This document shows positions 6,470 to 13,867 of a stretch of 15,574 bases of DNA, piece by piece. The stretch is from Candidatus Nomurabacteria bacterium RIFCSPLOWO2_12_FULL_46_14 (lineage in GTDB: Bacteria; Patescibacteriota; Minisyncoccia; Phycocordibacterales; UBA9973). Numbering within the stretch: position 1 is the stretch's first letter; each line of letters opens with the position of its first letter. Below the pieces are notes generated by a model, which ran no database searches, was not told where the DNA came from, and was given only the letters and a program-made list of their open reading frames with translations. Made by a program: the position numbers and the translations under genes. Location of the stretch: the NCBI GenBank assembly GCA_001786225.1, contig MFVV01000037.1, positions 1 through 15,574 on the forward strand. Direction: 5' to 3'.

Positions 6470-7996
6470 TCATATCATAGGTTCGGCTTCTTGGGAAGTC
6501 CCGACGCTTTTAGGTCGGGATCCCGACTTATCGTCGGGACTTTCGTCACCACCCTCTTCAACTTCTTCGCCTTTTTCCTTGGTCTTTTTCTTAGTCCGCC
6601 CTTCAATAATCGCTTTTTCTTCCGCGCTTCGGATAATGGTGGCTTCTTCTTCGGCAATAAGCTTGGCGGCGGCGTCTTTGGAGATGGAAAACTTGCGTCG
6701 GGAGGCGTTAATAATTTCATTCCTAAAAGACGGATGGGTGGGAGGCAGAACCTTAAGAGTCTCCGCGGAAAAAGGGTCGTAGGATTCGCCGTCTATCGTC
6801 ATTTTTACGTAAAATTCGGTAACCGCGAGATTAATCATGTCTTTGACGTCAAAGAGAGGGGCGAACTCGGGTTTAAGTTTCACCGCGTCTTCGCCACCGA
6901 TGCGGAAAGTTATAATGCTGCCGGTATTGCCGAGTACGGCGTGCTGGACTTGAGGGATAAGCTGGCCGATGTATTGGTGGGCAATAGTGAGATTAAGAGC
7001 GTATTTGCGAGCCTCCGATAAAATATTTTCAAAAGTTTGGGTGACTATATTATGAAACTCGTCCACATACAGATAGAAATCCTTGCGTTCGCTCTCCGGG
7101 ATCCGGGCGCGTTCCATGCCCGCTTGTTTTATCTTGGTTAAAAACATGGAGCCGAAGAAGGAAGAATTTTCCTCACCGATGCGCCCTTTGGAGAGATTGA
7201 TGAAAATTATCTTTTCTTCATTCATAAGTTTGGATATGTCAATCTTATTCTGCTTCTGGCCGAAAATATTACGCAGAAGCGGGTCGGATAGAAATTGACC
7301 CAGCTTGTTCACCAGAGGAATAATGGCGTCGGTGTCAAACTTCTCCGACCAATCGGCGAATTCAATAGCGAAGAATCGCTTGACCATGTCGTCGGTGATG
7401 TATTCCACCACTTTCTGCCGGTAATTGCGGTCGGTCAGCATGGAAATCATCCCGCGCATGGTGGCGTGCGGGTAGTCTAATAATGCCAAACAGGTAAAGC
7501 GAAAAACGTGCTCTAGGCGGGGCGTCCAGTTGGCGCCGAATTGCTTTTGCAAAACTTCAATCAGCCCTTGGGTCAAAATGAATTTAAAGGAAGGGTCCAC
7601 ATTGGCAAGTGGGTTGAAGGAGGAGGGAAAGTCTGAATCATTCGGGTCAATCAAGCAGACATCTTCAATCCGCTCTTTGGGGATATAGTCCAGAATCGCC
7701 TCAATGACATCGCCGTGGGGGTCCATTAGGCACAGACCGTGGCCATAAGATACGTCTTGACGGATGAGAAGCTCTAGGAGTTTAGATTTGCCCACGCCGG
7801 ATTTACCGACGATGTAGAGGTGGCGCCGCCGGTCCACCCGCTTGATGCCGAAAATGAATTTCTTTTCCTCCAGGGCGGCCACGTAGTTAGTGCGTCCGAT
7901 AAAAGAAACATCTTCCGGCTTGACCCTCCCAAAAACCGGTAATTCCGGCGGTGGCGGCCCGTATTTGATTATCTGGACGCGATTAGGCTTAGGCAT
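6470..7996 (-). CDS. VirD4/TraD-like (type IV secretion coupling-protein superfamily) ATPase 2
   Basis: 508 aa. A RecA-fold ATPase of the VirD4/TraG/TrwB superfamily, whose known members pump DNA or protein substrates in conjugation and type IV secretion. Walker A is GKSGVGKS (64-71), followed by MDPHGD (91-96). Walker B is LYVDEFHN (309-316) and the sensor-like segment is NLTIAHQY (335-342). No N-terminal membrane segment is visible, unlike classical VirD4, so it is probably cytosolic. Residues 440-508 form a charged, low-complexity helical tail rich in Lys and Glu. It closely resembles the 708-aa ATPase upstream (FGIKR then DRRRH before Walker A, GQFLS, SKGRIGE, PESERKDFYLYVDEF), but has about 22 extra N-terminal residues including a PPPPE run, and no zinc ribbon. 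No other secretion-system gene is in the window, so the substrate and membrane partner are unknown. Confidence 0.85.
   Translation of the reverse strand: MPKPNRVQIIKYGPPPPELPVFGRVKPEDVSFIGRTNYVAALEEKKFIFGIKRVDRRRHLYIVGKSGVGKSKLLELLIRQDVSYGHGLCLMDPHGDVIEAILDYIPKERIEDVCLIDPNDSDFPSSFNPLANVDPSFKFILTQGLIEVLQKQFGANWTPRLEHVFRFTCLALLDYPHATMRGMISMLTDRNYRQKVVEYITDDMVKRFFAIEFADWSEKFDTDAIIPLVNKLGQFLSDPLLRNIFGQKQNKIDISKLMNEEKIIFINLSKGRIGEENSSFFGSMFLTKIKQAGMERARIPESERKDFYLYVDEFHNIVTQTFENILSEARKYALNLTIAHQYIGQLIPQVQHAVLGNTGSIITFRIGGEDAVKLKPEFAPLFDVKDMINLAVTEFYVKMTIDGESYDPFSAETLKVLPPTHPSFRNEIINASRRKFSISKDAAAKLIAEEEATIIRSAEEKAIIEGRTKKKTKEKGEEVEEGGDESPDDKSGSRPKSVGTSQEAEPMI
6498..6540. repeat. Double palindrome inside the ATPase 2 coding tail
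   Basis: Four copies of a GTCCCGA(C)/GTCGGGA unit alternate in orientation: 6498-6505, 6514-6520, 6521-6527 and 6533-6540. They form two back-to-back hairpins (6498-6520 and 6521-6540) within the last 25 codons of the ATPase 2 gene. There is no T-run on either side, so they are not a terminator. The form resembles a small dispersed palindromic element that inserted in frame. Confidence 0.6.
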
Positions 7997-8001
7997 ATAT
8001 T

Positions 8002-8010
8002 ATTATATTA
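8002..8010 (-). promoter_or_regulatory. -10 region of ATPase 2
   Basis: On the minus strand, two overlapping -10 candidates precede the ATG at 7996: TATAAT (8007-8002), ending five bases before the ATG, and TAATAT (8010-8005) with an extended TGA in front. No good -35 is seen, because the upstream bases belong to a hairpin repeat. The spacing again implies little or no leader. Confidence 0.45.
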
Positions 8011-8020
8011 TCATAATCCA

Positions 8021-8064
8021 CCTCACTCTGCCCTCTCCTTAACAAGGAGAGGGTTCAGGAGAGG
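8021..8064. repeat. Intergenic hairpin element between the Cys-rich gene B and ATPase 2
   Basis: A perfect 10-bp stem, CCCTCTCCTT (8031-8040) with AAGGAGAGGG (8044-8053) and a 3-base loop. It is extended by imperfect outer arms (CCTC at 8021-8024 with GAGG at 8061-8064, and CTG with CAG). It starts immediately after the stop codon of the 588-aa gene at 8065. There is no T-run after it in either direction. It looks like a dispersed mobile hairpin; it could act as a 3'-end stabiliser, but it is not a classical terminator. Confidence 0.65.
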
Positions 8065-9831
8065 TTAATACACTTCCTGCTGATAGCATTTCTCGCAATA
8101 AACTATCTCTGGCCTGTCTGGGGCATAGCTGGTTTCAAATTCGTTCGGGCACACGCCTTCATGCCCATGGTTGGCTGTCGCTTGCGGTGAGCCCGCCCTA
8201 CCGCACATGCACTGCCGATGCCAGAGTTTAAAAGGGTTCCTCTTTTTCAACCTCTGATAATGACGGCAGTTGGGGCAAAGACGAGGCAAGGCGATATTTA
8301 ATTTTTTATGAAATTTCAATTCCATGTCGGTTATCTTGAAGGCTAGAGTGCATTGCTCGTTGCACTTTTCTCCGTGGAGACAACCTATCACCTTCCCGAC
8401 TATAGACTCATTTGTATCTTTGATGTGATCCGGCAGGTCTTTGGAATTTACTTCTATGGCATAGCTCCTTTGTGTCACTTCCTTCCACCGAAATCCTGCC
8501 TGCAGGGCTTCTGTTTCTGTTTTTGGATAATATTCATTGGCTATGGTTTCATTATAAGCAAAAGGTGAAATCTCCGACGGGAAAAATTCTCCATATTTAT
8601 AAATCCGGCTTTGTTTGTCCACATAAGGCATTGTATTCATATGCTCGATAATTTTCGGCAAAAGTTTTTTATATTCTTCTTTGGTATATCTTTTATTTAA
8701 AATAACATATTCCTGATTCCTTATTCCTATGCAACCAAATAAATAACCGGCGCTAAAACACATATAGGTATATTGTGCTTCTTGACAAGTATGATTGATG
8801 ATAGAGAACATTTGCCGATAGCCCTGAATCCCGGTATCAAATATTTCATAGCCTTCCTCCGCTTTAGCGCCAATGCCGTAACCATCGTAGCACTCTTTTA
8901 TGCCAGCCGCTCCGTGAATTATATATTTGGAATTTTCCGCCTCACTGAAAATATCAAAAACCATTTTGCTGTTCTTGGAAAACATCACGTTGTCCCCGGT
9001 AACGTCTTTGGATTTATAGATAAAAGCAAAACGCCGGAATTGATTCTTGATAAAATTTTTATATTCTTTTTTGAATCGTTCCAGTACCTCATAACTCCCG
9101 AAGTCATATTTAGCGCGTTCTTTATCGTATTCTTCTTTCGTATACTGCTTGTTGAATATGCAATGCTTTTTATGCCTTAAATTCATACAGCCTAAACAAT
9201 TCTGCAAGTTAAGGCAGGAAGTTAAAAAATAAGAATCAATGCATTCATCGCTGTCGTAGCTAAAATGAGTATTAAAAAGAGCATTGCATAAAACATCTTC
9301 GTAGCACTGCTCCGATTTGCCTACTTTATATAAATCTATAGAGTCTTTGCTCTCAAAAACACCCGTGGAATACGAGACATTTTCATTGGAATAAGCTGCG
9401 AAAGTCAGGTAGCAATTCCGGCAACCTTCATTATGGTTACCGTAATCGCTGTTTACGCAATTACTGTTGCCTAAATTCATAAGTGGCACGCGATGCAATA
9501 ATTCGCTAAATTGCTCAAAGAAAGGTTTGGGGAAATCATAATCTTGTCCGTAAGCCAAAGGGTCCCATTTGTCTCCCCACCAAATATCCCGGTCGTATAC
9601 CACCAGATTGGTCTCCGGCGCAAACATTGTAATAATCGGCTTGCCGGAAAATGCGCATTTATTATGATAGAGTGTCCTTTCATTGCGCCAAATAAATCTC
9701 CTGACAATCCGGCACTCCGGGCAGAATGTCGGTGGCGGTACTTTTATTTTCTCGTAAAAATTAAAATCCTCCAGTTCAATTACGAAATCTTTTTTGCAAT
9801 TCTGACAGATTTTAGATTCAGTTTTCACCAT
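8065..9831 (-). CDS. Large Cys-rich protein B with zinc-binding modules at both ends (function unknown)
   Basis: 588 aa, function not known; it resembles large Cys-rich hypothetical proteins I recall from Parcubacteria. The N-terminal zinc-knuckle module has C9/C12 and C37/C40 in the pattern CxxCxxDFxI, then FYEKIKVPPP, then CPECR. A related module recurs near the C-terminus: C490/C494, FKI, then FHKKLNIALP and CPNCR at C519/C522. It is followed by more cysteine pairs (C541/C543, C561, C579/C582). The middle contains an internal repeat: NCLGCMNLR to NKQYTKEEY (211-235), and FGCIGIR to NKRYTKEEY (365-387). No signal peptide or membrane span is evident. Paralogous to the 581-aa protein upstream, 37 bases away. 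The start could be the ATG at 9831, or the GTG at codon 2, which suits the promoter spacing better. AT-rich relative to the flanking ATPases. Confidence 0.8.
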   Translation of the reverse strand: MVKTESKICQNCKKDFVIELEDFNFYEKIKVPPPTFCPECRIVRRFIWRNERTLYHNKCAFSGKPIITMFAPETNLVVYDRDIWWGDKWDPLAYGQDYDFPKPFFEQFSELLHRVPLMNLGNSNCVNSDYGNHNEGCRNCYLTFAAYSNENVSYSTGVFESKDSIDLYKVGKSEQCYEDVLCNALFNTHFSYDSDECIDSYFLTSCLNLQNCLGCMNLRHKKHCIFNKQYTKEEYDKERAKYDFGSYEVLERFKKEYKNFIKNQFRRFAFIYKSKDVTGDNVMFSKNSKMVFDIFSEAENSKYIIHGAAGIKECYDGYGIGAKAEEGYEIFDTGIQGYRQMFSIINHTCQEAQYTYMCFSAGYLFGCIGIRNQEYVILNKRYTKEEYKKLLPKIIEHMNTMPYVDKQSRIYKYGEFFPSEISPFAYNETIANEYYPKTETEALQAGFRWKEVTQRSYAIEVNSKDLPDHIKDTNESIVGKVIGCLHGEKCNEQCTLAFKITDMELKFHKKLNIALPRLCPNCRHYQRLKKRNPFKLWHRQCMCGRAGSPQATANHGHEGVCPNEFETSYAPDRPEIVYCEKCYQQEVY

Positions 9832-9834
9832 TGG

Positions 9835-9863
9835 ATTATAAGGCTATTTTAGCTTTTTTGCAA
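9835..9863 (-). promoter_or_regulatory. Putative promoter of Cys-rich gene B
   Basis: Minus strand: TTGCAA (9863-9858, 4/6), a 17-base spacer and a perfect TATAAT (9840-9835). The box ends only three bases before the ATG at 9831. A start site seven bases below it is 9828, the G of a GTG at codon 2. So this gene seems to have its own promoter, despite standing 37 bases behind its paralogue, and may start at GTG as a leaderless mRNA. Confidence 0.6.
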
Positions 9864-9868
9864 GAAAT

Positions 9869-11614
9869 TTACAAATAATTATCTTTGTAACACTGATCAC
9901 AATACAAATGCCAGTTCTCTTTGGAATTATAAAACGTTTTAATTTTTATATTGCATAATTCACAAACACCATCATGCATTCGGTAGTTTCCAATGTGACT
10001 GAATCTTGTCCGCATTCTTTGATGAGGGTGAATAGTTGGAATGGGTATATTGTTATCTCGGTAAAACTTAAGTTCACTTTTCACTATGCGGAAGGGTCGG
10101 CCTGTTTCTTCACAAATAATCGCTTTATTCATAATTTCATCGTCAACTTCAGTAATTGTGTCTGGAATTTCCTGCGCGCTTAATGTGGCCATATCTCCAA
10201 CATCTATTTCCATATCTGGCTGCCAAAGCGCACCCATTTTCTGAACTTCTGCTTTATTCAACGGAAACACAAAATCAGCCTGTGAGCCATTATAAGCAAA
10301 AGAACTCATAGTAAACGGGGGGAATTCCCCATATTCTCCCTTTCCCAGAAGAACAAATTTAATTTTATCTAATTCTTTAAAGTATTTTTTTGGTTCATAT
10401 TGGTAATTAAAAATGCAGTAATTTTTATTTTCGAGGCCGACACAAGCGAAACAATTTTGCACATTACGGCAATTAATCAAAAACTCTGAATCAAGAATAA
10501 ATTTTGAAAGGAAAGAAAATTTTACATTTGATGAATCGGACCCAATGCCTATCGTTTGATACAGTTTCTCTGAACCACCAGATATTGAAGCATCCATAGA
10601 GTCCCTATTTCCAAGAAGCTGGTCGCAATGCAAGGAATGTTCCGTCCTCCGAGCATAAATAATGTCATAACAGTTGCGAGAGTTAAATATATTCACTCCA
10701 GAAACATTTTCTGTCCGCTCATGACGAGAGGCGCGCACAGGATGGATTTTAACGAATTCCCAGAAACGTTCTTTTATCTTTGATAATAAATCTCGACTGG
10801 GTAAATTCAACTCTTGGATTTTTTCTTCATAATTTTCTTTAGTGAGCTGTTCGTTAAAAAAACAATAACTTTTATTGCGCAAATTTACACAACCAAAACA
10901 TTTTATACAATTATTACAGTCATATAAAAATTGAGAATCAATGCAATTATCAGAAAAGTAAAGATAACGGCAATTATAACATTTATCAGACGACACAAGC
11001 TCGTAAGAATTTTCTACATTGCGCACAATCAGACAATCCATAACGGAACGCGAGCTAAAAACATTAACCGAATACCAAACATCTTCCGACATCCATCCCC
11101 CGCTTACATAGTAGCCATTTTTAAGATTTCTACCGTTTATAGAGTACTCGCTGTTTATATTGGATGGGTCGCGAATAATGGAAGGTTGAGGAACTTTTAG
11201 CCTGAAATCTAAAAACTGTTCGAAAAATGGTCGTTTAGCATCATAAAAAGTGCCATATGTATATGGATCAAAATTATCTTGATAACTTTTAATATCATAA
11301 ACTATTAATGAAGAAACCAGAGGAACATAAGATATAATTTTATCTTTTGAGCCTGGAGCATTATTAGGACGTTTATATAAATTTATCTGATTTACAAAAG
11401 AAAACCGTTTTTGCCTCCTGCATGTTGGACACAATTTTGGAGGAGGCACGCGTAGTAATTTATAAAAATTAATATCCTCAGCAGTAATCTCGAACTTTTT
11501 TTCACAATATTTTGAAATATCTTTCCATTCGCATTCCCGCTCATGCGGCGCAAGATTCTCCAGAATTTCATTCAGGAGCGCGTCGAATTTCGGGGTTTTA
11601 GATTCTTTGTTCAT
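9869..11614 (-). CDS. Large Cys-rich protein A, paralogue of B, with one degenerate zinc module (function unknown)
   Basis: 581 aa, function unknown, clearly related to the 588-aa neighbour. The N-terminal module has C28, C37, C62 and C65, with FEITAEDINFYKLLRVPPP between the pairs; the first pair is spread over ten residues rather than CxxC. The repeated core appears as NCIKCFGCVNLR to NEQLTKENY (235-262) and NCRNVQNCFACVGL to NYQYEPKKY (381-411). The C-terminal FYRDNNIPIP segment is recognisable, but the expected CPxCR is HPHQR (529-533), so that zinc site is altered or lost. A final ribbon, C551/C554 and C572/C575, is intact. YGEFPPFTMSSFAYNGS (427-443) matches YGEFFPSEISPFAYNET in the paralogue. 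Very AT-rich: 14 G+C of 60 at 10861-10920. No convincing promoter or Shine-Dalgarno precedes the ATG at 11614. Confidence 0.8.
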   Translation of the reverse strand: MNKESKTPKFDALLNEILENLAPHERECEWKDISKYCEKKFEITAEDINFYKLLRVPPPKLCPTCRRQKRFSFVNQINLYKRPNNAPGSKDKIISYVPLVSSLIVYDIKSYQDNFDPYTYGTFYDAKRPFFEQFLDFRLKVPQPSIIRDPSNINSEYSINGRNLKNGYYVSGGWMSEDVWYSVNVFSSRSVMDCLIVRNVENSYELVSSDKCYNCRYLYFSDNCIDSQFLYDCNNCIKCFGCVNLRNKSYCFFNEQLTKENYEEKIQELNLPSRDLLSKIKERFWEFVKIHPVRASRHERTENVSGVNIFNSRNCYDIIYARRTEHSLHCDQLLGNRDSMDASISGGSEKLYQTIGIGSDSSNVKFSFLSKFILDSEFLINCRNVQNCFACVGLENKNYCIFNYQYEPKKYFKELDKIKFVLLGKGEYGEFPPFTMSSFAYNGSQADFVFPLNKAEVQKMGALWQPDMEIDVGDMATLSAQEIPDTITEVDDEIMNKAIICEETGRPFRIVKSELKFYRDNNIPIPTIHPHQRMRTRFSHIGNYRMHDGVCELCNIKIKTFYNSKENWHLYCDQCYKDNYL

Positions 11615-11652
11615 ATTACTGACTTAACAAACTTGACGGCCGTCCAAAAGTG

Positions 11653-11715
11653 TTAAGCATTATCTAGAATAAAATCCTGGACGCACTTTTTACATTTTCT
11701 GATTTCTGATTTCAT
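11653..11715 (-). pseudogene. 20-codon N-terminal zinc-knuckle fragment of the Cys-rich family, overlapping the ATPase 1 stop
   Basis: A short frame opens with an ATG that overlaps the TGA of the 708-aa ATPase as ATGA (11715-11712) and runs 20 codons to TAA at 11655-11653. Residues 8-18 read CKKCVQDFILD, which lines up with CQNCKKDFVIE of the 588-aa protein: same CxxC spacing, same DF, then two hydrophobics and an acid. Nothing resembling the rest of the family follows before the 581-aa gene. I read it as the remnant of a third family member formerly coupled to the ATPase; a real short zinc peptide is the alternative. The ATGA overlap supports translational coupling. Confidence 0.55.
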
Positions 11716-11721
11716 TCTAGA
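11663..11721. repeat. Inverted repeat spanning the ATPase 1 stop and the zinc-knuckle fragment
   Basis: TCTAGAAT (11663-11670) and ATTCTAGA (11714-11721) are exact complements 43 bases apart. The arms flank nearly the whole 20-codon fragment, and one overlaps the ATPase stop codon. The arms are short and AT-rich, so chance is possible. Confidence 0.3.
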
Positions 11722-13838
11722 ATTTTCCTTAAAACATCTTCCGGTACTTCTTTGACCGCTGTTTTAGGCGTGTAGTCCGGGACGGAAAGCGGCGGCCGAG
11801 GCGGGGGCGAAATGGGAAGAGGGGAAGGTACATTATCCAACGCCGGCGGCCTAGAGCTTGTTGTTTCCGTCTCTGGAGCCGAAACAGGCACCTTGTCGCT
11901 AATTATATCCTTTAGTTTTTCCATCGCTTCCGGAGTGGCCGCACGGTCCCCGCCCGAAAATTGGCGAGTAAGTTTCGGCGGTATGGTAACGCTTTTATTT
12001 TTCAAACTGTCTAAAGAAATTGGCGGGAGCGAGGGCGAGGGCGACGCAACCGTCTCTAATGAACTTTTATCTTCAGCTGTTATTTTGCTTAGCGCTTCCC
12101 GCAAAGCCAAGTTTTCGCCCGGTTTTTCTTTTGGTCTAAATTTATCCTCCTTACCGCCCGAACGACGAGAATCCTGCCCAACTTTGTCATTCAGGCGGGC
12201 ATCGGGTCGGGCGGGTTTCTTTTTGCCACTAAACGACGTCGGCGCGGCTGAAGTTCCCTGACTATCCGAGCCAGTTTCGGCAACCGGCGCGAACTCAATG
12301 CCCAAGTCTGCCAGGGGTTTATAGAAGCGTGTTTCTTCTCGCTTGGTTTCTTTCGCCGACCGGGGACTCGGCTTGATTTCCCCCGACTTGATTTTGTCTA
12401 CGCAATCCCGGCAATAAACCGGCCGCCCCGGCTCGGGCTTGAAGGGCACGGTGTCCTCCCGTCCGCAATTGGAGCAGATTATTTTAAATTTATCTCCGGT
12501 CGGCGACGGCGAACCCACATCGCCGAGGGACATCCCGCTCCAATCTATTATTTCTTTCTCCACCACTTCCCGCGGACGGCAATATAATCTACGGGAAGCC
12601 TCGATGACCTCGTCTTCCACCTTTTTATCACCGCTCTTAACCAAGGGCGGGAGAGTCCGAGCGGAGAAAGGCCGGGAGGTTACGCCGTCAATCATTAATT
12701 TCATATAAACTTTATAATTCGGCAGATTGACGATATCCTGGGGGGTAAATTCGGGCTCAAATTCCTTTTCTAGAAAATCCGCGTCATCCGCGCCCACCCG
12801 GAAAACTATCATCGTGCCCACGTTGCCGAATACCGCATCGCGCACCGCGGAGCTCTTGTCGGAGATAAGCTGGGCGGTGTACTGGTGCGCCACGGTCAGA
12901 TTCAATCTATACTTTCTTGCCTCGGAGAGAATACCGGCAAAAGCGTCGGTGACGAAATTCTGAAACTCGTCCACATACAAGTAAAAATCTTTCCGTTCAT
13001 CCTCCGGAATACGTACCCGTTCCATGGCCGCGAGCTGTATCTTGGTGATAATCATACCGCCGAGGAGGCCGGAGTTGTCCTCGCCGATGCGCCCTTTAGA
13101 GACGTTCACCAAGAAGATTTTGCCCTCATTCATTATGTTAAAAATATCTATGGTGCTCTTGGACTGGCCGACGACGTTGCGAATGATGGAAGTGGAGAGA
13201 AACTGGCCGACCTTGTTCTGGATGGGAGCTATGGCTTCGTTGCGGAACTTATCCTGCCAAGCCTCATACTCGTGAACCCAAAAGGCCTTAATCACCGGGT
13301 CTTTCAAATTGGAAATTATTTTCTGGCGGTAATCTTTGTCCACCAACATGCGCGGAATTCCAAGAAGAGTGGTGCCGGGAGTGTCTAAGAGAGCCAAGAT
13401 GGCGTTGTTTAAAATATATTCCATCCGAGCGCTCCAGGCATTGGCCCAAATTTTGGTGAAGATGCCCATAAGACCAGAGGCCACCAAATGCTTGTATTTG
13501 GGGTCAATAAGCTCAAGGACATTGAAGCCGACATGGTAATCAGAATCGGCGGGATTAAAGTAAATTACATCTTTCATCCGCTCCGGCGGAATGACGGAAA
13601 GGACCGCTTCCACATTCTCGCCGTGGGGGTCCACCAGGCAGACGCCGTCGCCGTTACGGATATTCTGGGTAATCATATTGAACATCAATACCGATTTACC
13701 GGTACCCGACTTACCGAGCAGATAAACATGCTGGCGCCGGTCTTTGCGCTTAATGCCAAAAAGATTATTTTTATCCCGATAGGTAGTGAGGCCTAGGTAG
13801 GTGATTTCTTTATTTTGGGGTATCTCCGGCATGTCCAT
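11712..13838 (-). CDS. VirD4/TraD-like ATPase 1 with zinc ribbon and long disordered tail
   Basis: 708 aa. The N-terminal 400 residues are a VirD4/TraG/TrwB-type RecA-fold ATPase: Walker A GKSGTGKS (42-49), VDPHGE (69-74), Walker B LYVDEFQN (287-294) and NLTVAHQY (313-320). No N-terminal membrane segment is visible, so a soluble motor is expected. A zinc ribbon follows, with C455/C458 and C476/C479 around the FKPEPGRPVYC stretch, a form seen in other Patescibacteria proteins. Residues 490-690 are Ser/Pro/Lys-rich and probably disordered. The last residues, PEDVLRKILE, look like a short conserved helix or docking peptide. It is a close relative of the 508-aa ATPase. The start is the ATG at 13838, two bases after the predicted transcription start; another ATG lies two codons on. 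The stop overlaps the following fragment's ATG. Confidence 0.87.
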   Translation of the reverse strand: MDMPEIPQNKEITYLGLTTYRDKNNLFGIKRKDRRQHVYLLGKSGTGKSVLMFNMITQNIRNGDGVCLVDPHGENVEAVLSVIPPERMKDVIYFNPADSDYHVGFNVLELIDPKYKHLVASGLMGIFTKIWANAWSARMEYILNNAILALLDTPGTTLLGIPRMLVDKDYRQKIISNLKDPVIKAFWVHEYEAWQDKFRNEAIAPIQNKVGQFLSTSIIRNVVGQSKSTIDIFNIMNEGKIFLVNVSKGRIGEDNSGLLGGMIITKIQLAAMERVRIPEDERKDFYLYVDEFQNFVTDAFAGILSEARKYRLNLTVAHQYTAQLISDKSSAVRDAVFGNVGTMIVFRVGADDADFLEKEFEPEFTPQDIVNLPNYKVYMKLMIDGVTSRPFSARTLPPLVKSGDKKVEDEVIEASRRLYCRPREVVEKEIIDWSGMSLGDVGSPSPTGDKFKIICSNCGREDTVPFKPEPGRPVYCRDCVDKIKSGEIKPSPRSAKETKREETRFYKPLADLGIEFAPVAETGSDSQGTSAAPTSFSGKKKPARPDARLNDKVGQDSRRSGGKEDKFRPKEKPGENLALREALSKITAEDKSSLETVASPSPSLPPISLDSLKNKSVTIPPKLTRQFSGGDRAATPEAMEKLKDIISDKVPVSAPETETTSSRPPALDNVPSPLPISPPPRPPLSVPDYTPKTAVKEVPEDVLRKILE

Positions 13839-13867
13839 ATGCCAGAATTATAACATTCAATTATAAC
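13839..13867 (+). promoter_or_regulatory. Putative plus-strand promoter for the structured RNA
   Basis: ATGCCA (13839-13844, 4/6), a 17-base spacer and TATAAC (13862-13867, 5/6). The expected start is about 13874, at the first base of the RNA's first pairing strand. The octamer ATTATAAC occurs twice (13847-13854 and 13860-13867) and supplies -10 boxes to both strands. Confidence 0.4.

Noticed and set aside
6521..6540. Terminator formed by the palindromes in the ATPase 2 tail
   Set aside because: Good stem, but inside the coding region and without a T-run on either strand.
11635..11644. GACGGCCGTC palindrome between ATPase 1 and Cys-rich gene A
   Set aside because: A perfect 10-bp palindrome, but isolated, with no second copy, T-run or nearby promoter to suggest an operator.
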